Notes: generated by a model not told the origin, from the sequence alone. A DNA stretch of 64,000 nucleotides from Rodentibacter caecimuris (GCF_001019715.1 NZ_BBXJ01000001.1:2170001-2234000); one strand, 5' to 3'. Counted from the first letter of the stretch, positions 19,897-29,112 are shown. A program made the numbers and translations.

Positions 19897-20346
19897 TTAT
19901 GTTCTAATCTCTTTTAACTTCCATTTAATCTTCGGATTTTGACTACTCCCTGCAATATAATCCTTTTCGATAATCCCCTGACTATGTAATCGTCTTAATG
20001 CATGAGAAAATGCGATAACAATTGACTGGAAATCCGATTTATCAGGCGTATAACCTTCCAATTCAAAAGCCTTGATCATAATCTCGTTTGTTGATAACCA
20101 CTGATTTGGAAAACGCTTAAAAACTTTAGCAATAAATTCATTAGGGCGATAAGTGTAAGATTTAGATTTCTCACCACGCTGTTTTGTTGCTAATGAAAAT
20201 GGCTCACTGTTTAATGCTATCAAGGCTTGCTGTAACGTAGCAATATGCTGTTTGGCCACCTCAATACATTTTTCGAAATAGGTAACGTCTTGTGTTAATT
20301 TAGCAATTTTCTGCTGAATAGCACTCATATCACTTGCTTTGACCAT
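19897..20346 (-). CDS. Unrecognised coiled-coil/winged-helix protein, possible ParA partner
   Basis: I do not recognise a named family. From the ATG at 20346 the 149-residue protein has a helical, probably coiled-coil N-terminal third (SAIQQKIAKLTQDV onward). Its C-terminal half reads like a winged helix (LSTNEIMIKAFELEGY, then HALRRLHSQGIIEKDY). The frame opens at 20379, but 20346 is chosen because AAGGA lies ten bases upstream, inside a hairpin arm. It directly follows a ParA-like gene, so it could be the DNA-binding partner of that ATPase. This is inferred from position and fold only. Confidence 0.65.
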   Translation of the reverse strand: MVKASDMSAIQQKIAKLTQDVTYFEKCIEVAKQHIATLQQALIALNSEPFSLATKQRGEKSKSYTYRPNEFIAKVFKRFPNQWLSTNEIMIKAFELEGYTPDKSDFQSIVIAFSHALRRLHSQGIIEKDYIAGSSQNPKIKWKLKEIRT

Positions 20347-20354
20347 AAATAAAA

Positions 20355-20386
20355 AATCCTTGTGGTTAGTAAAACTCACAAGGATT
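20355..20386 (-). terminator. Hairpin 2 (AATCCTTGTG/CACAAGGATT) between parA-like and wHTH genes
   Basis: A perfect 10-bp stem with a 12-base loop is followed by six T on the minus strand. Its 3' arm contains the AAGGA ribosome site of the downstream gene, so the fold could both terminate or attenuate transcription and hide that site. Confidence 0.6.
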
Positions 20387-20396
20387 GTAGTAAACT

Positions 20397-21074
20397 TTAG
20401 TTAAGCGGTCTTTGTGCAACAGCTACATAATACCGAAATAATTGATAGAGATGCTCCAGCACAAATTTGACATCGTTTGTGTGATCAACGCAATTCGGTA
20501 CAGCTTTCAGCGGCGGAAGTTGAAACCCAAAAGCTTCAAAAGTTTGAAGTTCTTGATACATGCCAATCGTACAGCGAATAAATTCTTTTGCCGATAAAAT
20601 GTGCGGAAGGATAGGACAGAATAGAAGATCTGCTGCAAGCACCGACATATCGACGGTAATATCGCGCGTCCCGCTGATATCGACGATAATCACATCATAA
20701 CCTTGGAGTTTTTTTAGTAAAAAACTAAAGCGAATAGCCCCGTCCGGTGCATTGCGGAGCATTTGGCTGACATTATTTGTCGGATCATTTGATTGGATTA
20801 AATCTAAATTAGGTAGGGTTGTTTTCGATATGATATTAGCCGGATCGACATCTTGATTGATCAAAAACTCGTAAATACCACCCGGCGCAGCGTATTCTAA
20901 AGCGAAATAAGCACTTAATGTGGGTTGGATATCAGTATCAATCAGAAGGGTTTTCAAGCCGTGATCAGCACAAAACGCACCGATATTGGCTGCATTGGTA
21001 CTTTTCGCAGACCCACTCTTTGTTGAAGCAATGGTAATAATGAATGGTTTTTGAGATGCAGTTTGATTTTTCAT
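20397..21074 (-). CDS. ParA/Soj-family ATPase
   Basis: The 225-residue protein carries a deviant Walker A, STKSGSAKST near residue 12. It has the two lysines of ParA proteins but Ser-Gly in place of Gly-Gly. LLIDTDIQPTLSAYF near 44 and VIIVDISGTRD near 130 are the A' and Walker B regions. ParA proteins partition plasmids, integrative elements or chromosomes. At 225 residues it is shorter than many ParA proteins and may be C-terminally trimmed. It sits next to two tRNA genes and is followed by a winged-helix protein, suggesting a remnant of an integrative element or plasmid. No integrase is visible. Confidence 0.85.
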   Translation of the reverse strand: MKNQTASQKPFIITIASTKSGSAKSTNAANIGAFCADHGLKTLLIDTDIQPTLSAYFALEYAAPGGIYEFLINQDVDPANIISKTTLPNLDLIQSNDPTNNVSQMLRNAPDGAIRFSFLLKKLQGYDVIIVDISGTRDITVDMSVLAADLLFCPILPHILSAKEFIRCTIGMYQELQTFEAFGFQLPPLKAVPNCVDHTNDVKFVLEHLYQLFRYYVAVAQRPLN

Positions 21075-21183
21075 TTTGATACTCTCTTAACAAATATAAG
21101 TTAATTAAGTATCGGCTAGGGGACTAAATGGGGGTTTTATATAGATCTTTAATAAACAGATTATGAATTCAATCTTGTAAGAT

Positions 21184-21259
21184 TGGCTCCTCCTGCTGGA
21201 CTTGAACCAGCGACATATGGATTAACAGTCCACCGTTCTACCGACTGAACTAAGGAGGA
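21184..21259 (-). tRNA. tRNA-Asn (GTT)
   Basis: The 76-base cloverleaf reads from TCCTCCTTAGTTCAG, with anticodon GTT in loop CTGTTAA, T-loop GGTTCAAGTCC and an encoded CCA end. It follows tRNA-Phe by 12 bases and is probably processed from the same transcript. Confidence 0.97.
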
Positions 21260-21271
21260 GTAGATTTTAAA

Positions 21272-21347
21272 TGGTGCCTCGAGGCGGAATCGAACCACCG
21301 ACACGGGGATTTTCAATCCCCTGCTCTACCGACTGAGCTATCGAGGC
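21272..21347 (-). tRNA. tRNA-Phe (GAA)
   Basis: The 76-base cloverleaf reads from GCCTCGATAGCTCAG, with anticodon GAA in loop TTGAAAA, T-loop GGTTCGATTCC and an encoded CCA end. It is the promoter-proximal member of the Phe-Asn pair. Confidence 0.97.
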
Positions 21348-21381
21348 GTTATCACTATCGGCTACTGCCTGACAACGGAGC

Positions 21382-21412
21382 GTATTAAACTATTTTTTCG
21401 CTTGTCGGTCAA
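21382..21412 (-). promoter_or_regulatory. Probable promoter of the tRNA-Phe/tRNA-Asn pair
   Basis: On the minus strand TTGACC (21407-21412) lies 18-19 bases before TTAATA/TAATAC. A GC-rich discriminator (CGCTCCG) follows, as expected for stable RNA promoters. The remaining 21413-21607 is AT-rich with one USS and no other feature I can see. Confidence 0.5.
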
Positions 21413-21607
21413 TAACTAAATTTAAAAAAAATGAAAAAACAGGTGTGTTTGAATGGTTAATAATCAAAATGTTTATAAAAACAACGGATTTTATAAAACA
21501 CATTTAAAAACAACCGCACTTTCCATAAAAACAACCTTCCAAAATACAGCCGATACTATAGTTAGAATGTTTATTAACTGACAGGCTGGTTTTTTATTCA
21601 CAACATA

Positions 21608-22378
21608 TTACTCCCCACCCGCTATTAATTTTGCCTTAACAAATAATAGGACTGGGCGGTGTCGCAAATCTTTAAATTCAGTATGCCATTGTGGTTGTTC
21701 GGCAAGCATGGGTTCTGCCATTTGTTCAATTTGAAAACCAGCCGAAATTAAATGATTGATAATCGTAGCCATCGTACGATGGTAAGTTTTGAACGGTTGT
21801 TTAAACCAATTTCTATCCCGTTCACCTTCATCACGGTAATGATTTAAACGATAGGCAGTTTGTTGTTTATTTTCATCCTTTTCCCAACGCTCTCCAATTT
21901 TATGACAGGTAGTTATCGGATGTTCTTGGGAAAAGATAAGCATACCGTTTTTAACCAGTTTCTTCGTAATCGCAGTTAATAATGTCGGAAAATCTTGCAC
22001 GTAATGAAAGGCAAAAGAACTGGTAATGACATCAAAATTAGCTTCCGGCAAATCACCAAGATTTTCCATTGATAATTGGTGTAACGAAAAATGTCCCTGA
22101 AATTGACCGCACTTTTCCAGATTAATTCGGGCTTGTTTCAGCATATTGGCGGATAAATCCATTCCCACTACAACACTTGCCCCCCGTTGTAAATAAAGCT
22201 GCAAATGTTCCCCTGTGCCGCAACCCAGATCCAGTAATTTTTTCCCTTGTAGCTCCGGTAAGAGAGAAAGCATTGTCGGTTTTTCTACGATTTCATTTAG
22301 GCTAATCGGGTTAGCTCGAAGTTTTTGATAAAGTTCAAAGAAGTTTTCTCTATCATAAACGCTGATTTTATCGCTCAT
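21608..22378 (-). CDS. Class I SAM-dependent methyltransferase
   Basis: The 256-residue protein has the Rossmann methyltransferase motif I LLDLGCGTGEHLQLY near residue 52, with acidic motif II GMDLSANMLKQAR near 74. VITSSFAFHYVQDF near 118 is motif IV. It resembles small-molecule methylases (Methyltransf_11/25 type). The substrate is not evident. It lies downstream of mtr on the same strand, but a terminator separates them. Confidence 0.88.
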   Translation of the reverse strand: MSDKISVYDRENFFELYQKLRANPISLNEIVEKPTMLSLLPELQGKKLLDLGCGTGEHLQLYLQRGASVVVGMDLSANMLKQARINLEKCGQFQGHFSLHQLSMENLGDLPEANFDVITSSFAFHYVQDFPTLLTAITKKLVKNGMLIFSQEHPITTCHKIGERWEKDENKQQTAYRLNHYRDEGERDRNWFKQPFKTYHRTMATIINHLISAGFQIEQMAEPMLAEQPQWHTEFKDLRHRPVLLFVKAKLIAGGE

Positions 22379-22417
22379 TCCTATTCCTATCGAGATTCAT
22401 TCTGTGCTGAAAAATCA

Positions 22418-22443
22418 AAAGGGCGTATGCTATACACCCTTTA
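22418..22443 (-). terminator. Terminator of mtr
   Basis: AAAGGGTGTAT and ATACGCCCTTT form an 11-bp stem with one mismatch around GC, followed by TTGATTTTT on the minus strand. Confidence 0.7.
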
Positions 22444-22457
22444 TTTCCATAATTAAC

Positions 22458-23714
22458 TTATCCGTTAAAACTTGCAAACCACCCTAAATTTGCACCGACT
22501 TGCGCTACAATATTCAGCGCACCAAATAGGATAATGAAACCAATCATTAGGTTGCCCCCATAGACTTTATAGGTGGTGTTCGGAAATTTTTTACGGCTGG
22601 CTTTCGCAAGCAATGCCGGCACAATAGCAGCCCAAATTGTTGCAGCCAAGCCGGCATATCCAATGGCAATCACAAAACCGTAAGGGAACTGAAGGCTTAA
22701 TAATAACGGGGGCAAGAAAGTGACTAAAGTCGTTTTTGTTCTGCCCATTACACTATCGTCAAATTTGCATAAATCCGCAATATAGTCAAACAAACCTAAG
22801 GTTACCCCCAAGAAAGAACTCGCAATCGCCATATAAGCAAAGAAATTCAAAATAACCGCAATATAATCCGTTTCAATATATTTGTGCAGTGCCTCAAGTA
22901 GTGCTGAAACATCCCCGCCTTTTTCAATTACCGGCGCAAATTCGGCACGTGGTAAATTACCTTGAATCGCAAACTGCCACAAAATATAAATTATCAGAGC
23001 CAAACCGGTGCCGATAAAAATCGCTTTCATCACACGATTGCCGTCACGATGATAATATTTCACTAAACTTGGCACATTTCCATGGAAACCAAATGAAACT
23101 AAACACACGGGAAGTGCGGTTAATAAATAAGGTAAATATTGTTGTTTACCTTGTGCAAGCGTATTAAATAATACCTCAGCTTTTACAGAGCCTAATAGAC
23201 CTGCCGTTGAAAGAAAAAAGGCAATCACCATTCCGCCAATTAATACCGTTGTAAAACGATCTACCGCTTTGGTTGAAAGCCATACAAAAGCCGCTAAGAC
23301 GATGCAAAAAATTAACGATCCGAAAGTACGCCCGATTTCAACCGCACTTTCGGAGGAACTTAACAGCTGATTTAATAAATTTTGCGTAATGCCGCCACCT
23401 GAGGTGATGTAAGCATAAGTTAAAATATAAAGTACAAATGCGACGGATACACCGTTAATTACATTCCAACCATTACCAAGTAAATCTTTTACGATGGTGT
23501 CGAAACTTGAACCGGTGGGATAATGCAAGTTGGCTTCTAAAATCATTAAACCGGATGTCATCATACAAAACCATGTATAAACCAGCACAAGAATAGAACC
23601 GATAAACCAAACACCAGCTGTTGATGTAGGATTTGCTAGCATACCGGCACCAATTGCAGTACCCGCAATAATCATTGCACCGCCCAATAGCGAAGGGGAT
23701 TTTTGTTGTTTCAT
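22458..23714 (-). CDS. mtr: Tryptophan-specific permease Mtr
   Basis: The 418-residue protein has about eleven membrane helices and follows E. coli Mtr closely. SPSLLGGAMIIAGTAIGAGM opens the first helix, SGLMILEANLHYPTGSSFD is near residue 54, and GYAGLAATIWAAIVPALLAK is near 350. It imports tryptophan (hydroxy/aromatic amino acid permease family). The glycine-rich first helix and the SSFLGVTLGLFDY block near 302 support the assignment over TyrP. Its promoter region contains a perfect palindrome over the -10 box, consistent with TrpR control. Confidence 0.92.
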   Translation of the reverse strand: MKQQKSPSLLGGAMIIAGTAIGAGMLANPTSTAGVWFIGSILVLVYTWFCMMTSGLMILEANLHYPTGSSFDTIVKDLLGNGWNVINGVSVAFVLYILTYAYITSGGGITQNLLNQLLSSSESAVEIGRTFGSLIFCIVLAAFVWLSTKAVDRFTTVLIGGMVIAFFLSTAGLLGSVKAEVLFNTLAQGKQQYLPYLLTALPVCLVSFGFHGNVPSLVKYYHRDGNRVMKAIFIGTGLALIIYILWQFAIQGNLPRAEFAPVIEKGGDVSALLEALHKYIETDYIAVILNFFAYMAIASSFLGVTLGLFDYIADLCKFDDSVMGRTKTTLVTFLPPLLLSLQFPYGFVIAIGYAGLAATIWAAIVPALLAKASRKKFPNTTYKVYGGNLMIGFIILFGALNIVAQVGANLGWFASFNG

Positions 23715-23737
23715 AAGTGATTCTCTAAAGTGAATTT

Positions 23738-23757
23738 TGCACTATTATAATAGTGCA
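23738..23757 (-). promoter_or_regulatory. TrpR-like operator over the mtr -10 box
   Basis: TGCACTATTATAATAGTGCA is a perfect 20-bp palindrome. Its centre contains the -10 hexamer TATAAT, 16 bases from TTGAGT at about 23774-23779. The outer ACTA/TAGT half-sites match the E. coli TrpR operator, and about 12 of the central 18 positions agree. Repression by TrpR with tryptophan is the inference. Confidence 0.6.
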
Positions 23758-23852
23758 TCATCAAAACTCAATTGTTTTTTATAGACAATTTAAAACTATT
23801 TTCCTTATAATCCTATTGTCTCTAACCGCTGTATCCACAATAGGAATCCCAA

Positions 23853-24626
23853 ATGAAAACACACATAAAATCTTTTGTCTTTGCCTCCATGGCTACTTTT
23901 GTATTGAATGCTTGTGCAGATTCAGCTTCTATCAATCAACAAGCGGCATCAAGCTATGCGCAAGAAATGGGCAGAATCCGTACCCAAGGGGCGGTAGATA
24001 CCACCTCTCAAACGGCAAAGCGTATTCACCGAATTTTCAATAAAATGGTACCTTACGCCAATAAAGAAAACCAAACCGGTCAGCCCTTTAATTGGCAAAT
24101 CACCGCCATCAAATCCAAAAAATTAAATGCTTGGGCAATGCCGGGTGGGAAAATGGCGTTTTATACGGGATTAGTAGATACGCTAAAACTGAGTGATGAT
24201 GAAATTGCGACCGTGATGGGGCATGAAATGGCACATGCGCTAAAAGAACATGGTAAAGCAAAAGCGAATTTTGGGATGGCAACAGGTATTGCCGCACAAT
24301 TAGGTCATGTTGCGCTTTCTACTGTGGTAGGCTCTGATTTAAGCGGAATCGCGATTAGCTTAACTAAAGATTTTGCATTAGATAAACCTTATTCACGTAG
24401 TGCAGAAACCGAAGCCGATGAAGTAGGCTTATTGCTCATGGCAAAATCCGGATTTAATCCACAATCTGCCCCCGGTTTATGGGATAAGATGAAAAAAGCC
24501 TCCGGCGGTTCAAAAGGTGCATTAGATGCCTTGGCTTCCACTCACCCGACAGATGAAGATCGCCAAGAAAACTTACGCCGTTTACTCCCAGAGGCAATGA
24601 AACTTTATAACGCGTCAAAAAAATAA
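23853..24626 (+). CDS. M48-family lipoprotein metalloprotease (LoiP/YggG-like)
   Basis: The protein starts with a lipoprotein signal ending FVLNACADS, with Cys at residue 21, so it is anchored to a membrane facing the periplasm. VMGHEMAHALKEHGK near residue 127 is the HExxH zinc motif and ETEADEVGLLLM near 186 supplies the third ligand. Length 257 fits LoiP/YggG, which cleaves mis-assembled outer-membrane proteins. It is divergent from mtr. Confidence 0.9.
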   Translation: MKTHIKSFVFASMATFVLNACADSASINQQAASSYAQEMGRIRTQGAVDTTSQTAKRIHRIFNKMVPYANKENQTGQPFNWQITAIKSKKLNAWAMPGGKMAFYTGLVDTLKLSDDEIATVMGHEMAHALKEHGKAKANFGMATGIAAQLGHVALSTVVGSDLSGIAISLTKDFALDKPYSRSAETEADEVGLLLMAKSGFNPQSAPGLWDKMKKASGGSKGALDALASTHPTDEDRQENLRRLLPEAMKLYNASKK

Positions 24627-24643
24627 AAATGCTTGCTAAATTG

Positions 24644-24668
24644 ACCGCACTTTCAGGTGCGGTTTTTT
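24644..24668 (+). terminator. Terminator of the M48 protease gene
   Basis: ACCGCAC and GTGCGGT form a 7-bp stem with a 6-base loop, followed by six T. The left arm is part of a USS. Confidence 0.75.
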
Positions 24669-24694
24669 ATGTGCTTATGTTAATGAAAAAACAA

Positions 24695-24724
24695 AACCGC
24701 ACTTTCGTTTCCAAAAGTGCGGTT
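24695..24724 (-). terminator. Inverted USS terminator after acrB
   Basis: AACCGCACTTT faces AAAGTGCGGTT across eight bases. On the minus strand it is followed by a T-rich run (GTTTTTTC). Confidence 0.75.
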
Positions 24725-24742
24725 GAATTTTAAGGTATTTTA

Positions 24743-27700
24743 TTAATGAGCCGTTTTGCTTTCATTTTCTTCAAATACCGGTAATGGTTTGTGTTCGGTT
24801 GCCACATAGCTATACACCACCGGAAGTACAAACAATGTAAAGATTGTCCCGATAGACAAGCCGGCTACGATAACGATACCGATACTAAAGCGTGATACCG
24901 CACCGGCGCCTGTTGCATAAAGCAATGGAATCAAACCCGCTACCATTGCGGCAGTTGTCATCAAAATTGGACGCAAACGCACTTTAGCCGCAGCGGTAAT
25001 CGCATCAATACGGTTTTTACCGTGTAACAGCTGCTCTTCTTTTGCTACTTCACACATCAAAATACCATGTTTCGTAATCAAACCCACTAAGGTAATTAAT
25101 CCCACTTGTGAGTAAATATTTAAGGTATATCCTGTCATTGTTATACTTTGTCCGAATTGAGCAATTGCGGCAATCCCCGTAATATGCCCAATGAATCCTA
25201 GAAATCCTTGCAAAGCGGAAGGTAAATTGAGTACCACTAACGATCCACTCACTGCTAACGGCACAGAAATCATAATCACCAACGGATCACGTATTGATTC
25301 AAACTGAATCGCCAATACTAAGAAAATGATCACAACCGCTAACACAAAAGTGAGTGCCAACGCATTCCCTTCTTGGATTAACTGACGGGATTCCGAACGG
25401 AAATCGTAAGTATAGCCCTGTGGTAAAGTAGTATCGGCATGTTCTTGTAGCCACGCTACCGCATCCCCTGTTGATGTTCCCGGCATTGGTACGGCTTGAA
25501 TCGTTGCTGCATTTAACTGACTAAAACGAGGCAATGAGGTAGGCTGTGTTTCAAGTTTCATACTAACCAAGCTGCTCAACGGTACAGCTTCACCATTACT
25601 TGCATTTAGGTAGTAATTTTTGAAACTTTCCGGTGACAAGCGATCATCACGTTTTACTTGTGAAATGACTTTATAAGCACGTCCATCAATATCTACACGG
25701 GTAATCGTTGCGCCGGAAAGAAAGCTTCCCAGCGTATTACTGATTTGCTGCATGGTGATACCGTAAGTGCCCGCTTTTTCTTTATCAACGGAAATCGTCA
25801 TTTGGGCGGTATCATATTTTAAATCGAGGTTAGTATAAACAAACTTACCTGATGCCCGCATAGCTTGTAAGAATTTTTCTGCGGTATTCGCCAAGGCGTT
25901 ATAATCTTGAGCCGTTTTTAACACAATAGAAACCGGCGGTCCTTGTTCCCCTGTATCAATTTCAGGGAAGTTAAATGCAGAAATTGAGACTTCCGGTAAT
26001 CCTTTTGCTTTGGTATTCAGTTCATTCATAACTTCCGATTGCTTGCGTGAACGCGCTTTCCAATCTTTTAGTGTCACAATATTTAAAGATTGGTTAGAAC
26101 TCGGTGCGCCCGCAATACTCATACCAAAAGAAACTTCCTCCGTATCCATCACCGTTTTCATATAAGGTTGCATTGCATTTTGAATATAATCCACATTCAC
26201 ATTAGAAGGTGCGGAACCAATCGCAATAAACGCCCCTTTATCTTCATTTGGTGTTAATTCGCTTGAAAGCGAATTAAAGAGGAACGGTAATGTAGAAAAA
26301 ATCGCCACGGCAAACACCACCATGGATTTACGATTTTGCATCACAATATCCAGCATATAGTTATACACGTTATTCATTCTAGAAAGTGTATGCTCTACTT
26401 TACGTTCCATCCATGTCGGTTCTGCATTGGATTTCAATAGTTTGCTGGTCATCATTGGGGAAAGGGTTAATGCCACAATACCGGAAATAAACACCGAACC
26501 GGCAAGGGTTAACGCAAACTCTTTGAAAAGTGTTCCCGTAATACCGCCCATAAGAGCCATTGGCGAGTAAACCGCAATTAAAGAAACCGTCATTGAAATA
26601 ACCGGCAGGGCAATTTCACGGGTACCGATAATCGCGGCACGGAACGGTGTTTCCCCCTCTTTAATATGACGGTCAACGTTTTCCAATACGACAATTGCAT
26701 CGTCCACCACGAGACCTATCGCAAGAATCAGAGCTAACAAAGTCATCAGGTTAATGGAGAAATCCAAACTTTGTAACATCATTAACACCCCGATCAAAGA
26801 AATCGGAATAGTTAATACCGGAATTAAAATCGCACGTAATGAACCGATAAACATCAAAATCACCACGAGTACGATTACCGTTGCTTCAACGATAGTTTTA
26901 ATCACCTCGTTAATAGAACTATTAATCGCAATGGTGCGGTCATAAAGAATATCCGTTTCCATACTGTCCGGAAGCTGATTTTTAATGCTCTCATAGAGTG
27001 GACGGATTTTTTCAGCCACCGTTAGCGGGTTAGCCGAAGAGGTTGGATTAATACCTAATACAACAGAATCCGCACCATTCGCAGTTGCCCGTGAATTATC
27101 ACTTTCTTTATTCAATTCAACGGTTGCAATATCACGCAAACGGACTAAGTCATCCCCATTCGAGGCAACGATTAAATTACCTAATTGTTCAACGGATTTG
27201 GTGGTTGTCTCAACCTTATTACGGTAGGTCACATAATAACCGTTATCACTCCCCGCGGCAGTTTGAATGTTATTAGCAGAAAGTGCGGACATGACTTGCG
27301 AAGCCGAAAGATTTTGTCCCGCCATTTTTTGCGGATCAAGCCAAATGCGCATTGCATATTCCGCCGCACCAAAAATTTGGACTTCCGCCACACCTTCAAT
27401 CGTAAAGAATTGTGGTTTCACTACGCGGTTGATATAGTCCGTTACTTGGCTGGAATCCAACTTTTTAGAGCGGAAACTAATATACATAATCCCGGAACCA
27501 CCCGATGAAGATGACACCGTCGGGTCTTCAATCCCGCTTGGTAATTCGGAACGTACCGCATTTACTTTCGCCAATACATCAGCCAACGCACCGGCAGGAT
27601 CCGTATTCAGCTTCATTTTTACAGTAATAACAGAAGAACTCGGCGCACTGGATGAAGACATATAGTCAATATTATCCGCTTGAGCAATCGACTCTTCCAA

Positions 27701-27898
27701 CTTGGAGGTAACAAAGGCTTGAATTAAATTCGCGTCAGCCCCCGGATAAGCTGTTGCTACGGTAATCACCGTAGTTGTCATTTTAGGATATTCACGCACC
27801 GCTAATTTTGAAATAGCCTGCAAGCCTAAAATAATGATAAGCAGGCTAATCGAAACCGCTAAAACGGGACGACGAATAAATATATCAGTAAATTTCAT
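24743..27898 (-). CDS. acrB: RND multidrug efflux pump, inner-membrane subunit
   Basis: The 1051-residue protein has the HAE1-RND layout: one N-terminal helix (FIRRPVLAVSISLLIIILG), a large periplasmic domain, then clustered helices in two repeats. ILAIGLVVDDAIVVLENVDRH near residue 395 is the RND motif with the paired aspartates that carry protons. It exports drugs, dyes and detergents through a TolC-like channel not encoded here. It is the last gene of acrR-acrA-acrB, 17 bases after acrA. Some annotation pipelines would call it MexB- or VexB-like. Confidence 0.93.
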   Translation of the reverse strand: MKFTDIFIRRPVLAVSISLLIIILGLQAISKLAVREYPKMTTTVITVATAYPGADANLIQAFVTSKLEESIAQADNIDYMSSSSAPSSSVITVKMKLNTDPAGALADVLAKVNAVRSELPSGIEDPTVSSSSGGSGIMYISFRSKKLDSSQVTDYINRVVKPQFFTIEGVAEVQIFGAAEYAMRIWLDPQKMAGQNLSASQVMSALSANNIQTAAGSDNGYYVTYRNKVETTTKSVEQLGNLIVASNGDDLVRLRDIATVELNKESDNSRATANGADSVVLGINPTSSANPLTVAEKIRPLYESIKNQLPDSMETDILYDRTIAINSSINEVIKTIVEATVIVLVVILMFIGSLRAILIPVLTIPISLIGVLMMLQSLDFSINLMTLLALILAIGLVVDDAIVVLENVDRHIKEGETPFRAAIIGTREIALPVISMTVSLIAVYSPMALMGGITGTLFKEFALTLAGSVFISGIVALTLSPMMTSKLLKSNAEPTWMERKVEHTLSRMNNVYNYMLDIVMQNRKSMVVFAVAIFSTLPFLFNSLSSELTPNEDKGAFIAIGSAPSNVNVDYIQNAMQPYMKTVMDTEEVSFGMSIAGAPSSNQSLNIVTLKDWKARSRKQSEVMNELNTKAKGLPEVSISAFNFPEIDTGEQGPPVSIVLKTAQDYNALANTAEKFLQAMRASGKFVYTNLDLKYDTAQMTISVDKEKAGTYGITMQQISNTLGSFLSGATITRVDIDGRAYKVISQVKRDDRLSPESFKNYYLNASNGEAVPLSSLVSMKLETQPTSLPRFSQLNAATIQAVPMPGTSTGDAVAWLQEHADTTLPQGYTYDFRSESRQLIQEGNALALTFVLAVVIIFLVLAIQFESIRDPLVIMISVPLAVSGSLVVLNLPSALQGFLGFIGHITGIAAIAQFGQSITMTGYTLNIYSQVGLITLVGLITKHGILMCEVAKEEQLLHGKNRIDAITAAAKVRLRPILMTTAAMVAGLIPLLYATGAGAVSRFSIGIVIVAGLSIGTIFTLFVLPVVYSYVATEHKPLPVFEENESKTAH

Positions 27899-27915
27899 TC
27901 GTATTTCCTAAGCTA

Positions 27916-29112
27916 TTACAGATTGGTCTTCACTGCCGGTTCAATTCCGCCAACGATATCTTTTTTGATCCATTCAACAAGGCTGCCATTGCCGATACCT
28001 TGTTGACCACCGGTAATAATTTTGTCACCAACTTTAACTTCATCGCCTTGTAGCTGAGAGTAAATACCTTGGCGATCTTTAGTAAACACCGTGATTTGTT
28101 TTGCACGATAAAGGGAGTCTAATTTCGGATTATCGGCAAATTTAGTTCTATCTTCTTCAGACAACGGTTCTAACAGATAAGAAATTTCACCATACATGTT
28201 ATAGCTCACCGCTACTTGAGGTACGACAATTTGATTTGTTTCCGTTGGTAACGCAACACGTAAACGGGAGAACATACCTGACAGTAATTTACATCCGTCT
28301 TCAGGATCGAAAGTCGCCTGAATATCCACTAAACCGGTTGATGAATTAATTGCCGGTTCAATTGCGGTAATACGGGCTGAAAAGGTTTCACCTTGACGCG
28401 CATCCGTAGTGGCGGTAACTCGTTGACCAATATGTAGTTTGTCTAATTCATTTTGAGAAATCGCAAAATCAATTTTCATTGAACTGGTGTCTTCCACTCG
28501 CACAATTTCAGATCCAACATTCACGTATTGACCGACATTCACTTTTACAATACCGGCTTTTCCGTCAAAAGGCGCAACAATCTGACGACGTTCAATCGTT
28601 GCTTTTAATGATTCAATATTCGCCACTTGTGCATCATAAGCGGATTTCGCATTATCCACCTCTTGGCGGGAAACCGCGTTGCTTGCTAATAAATTTGCAT
28701 AGCGTTGATAAGTTTGACGCAATGCCGGAAGCTGTGCTTGGGAGGCTTTCAGGCTTGCACGTTCAACCGAACTATCCAGTTCAACCAAAAGATCGCCTTT
28801 TTTGACATTTTGTCCGTTTTGAACAAATACATTAACAACGGTTCCCGCACTCTGTGCGCTTAGCATCGCACCTTGATTTGGCCGTACAAGACCTGTGGTA
28901 TTGATAACCGGTGTCCATTCACTGGCTTTCACCTCAAGTGCGGTAACCGGACTGGATCTTTCCGGCATATTGGCCAATGCTTTACCAATCATAATGCCAC
29001 GAAAAACGTTAAAACCGATAACACCGACAAAAATTAAGACAAACACGACAAGAATAATTTTCATATAGAAAATATGCGAGCGTTTTGGCCGACTGCTTTG
29101 AGTTTGACTCAT
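27916..29112 (-). CDS. acrA: RND efflux periplasmic adaptor (membrane-fusion protein)
   Basis: From the ATG at 29112 the 398-residue protein has one N-terminal membrane anchor (IILVVFVLIFVGVIGF) and no lipobox. A split lipoyl/biotinyl domain (VFVQNGQNVKKGDLLVELDS; IVAPFDGKAGIVKVNVGQYV) flanks a helical hairpin of about 60 residues. A beta-barrel follows. It bridges AcrB to the outer-membrane channel. The frame stays open to 29181, overlapping acrR, but 29112 has GGAG 11 bases upstream and begins MSQTQSSRPKRSH. Confidence 0.92.
   Translation of the reverse strand: MSQTQSSRPKRSHIFYMKIILVVFVLIFVGVIGFNVFRGIMIGKALANMPERSSPVTALEVKASEWTPVINTTGLVRPNQGAMLSAQSAGTVVNVFVQNGQNVKKGDLLVELDSSVERASLKASQAQLPALRQTYQRYANLLASNAVSRQEVDNAKSAYDAQVANIESLKATIERRQIVAPFDGKAGIVKVNVGQYVNVGSEIVRVEDTSSMKIDFAISQNELDKLHIGQRVTATTDARQGETFSARITAIEPAINSSTGLVDIQATFDPEDGCKLLSGMFSRLRVALPTETNQIVVPQVAVSYNMYGEISYLLEPLSEEDRTKFADNPKLDSLYRAKQITVFTKDRQGIYSQLQGDEVKVGDKIITGGQQGIGNGSLVEWIKKDIVGGIEPAVKTNL

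Noticed and set aside
19500..21260. attL/attR repeat of a tRNA-Asn 3' end to prove an integrated element
   Set aside because: No second copy of the tRNA 3' end was found in the region, so integration is left as a hypothesis.
28479..28805. Long plus-strand open frame opposite acrA
   Set aside because: It is antisense to a clearly coding region, has no ribosome site, and its translation resembles no protein family.
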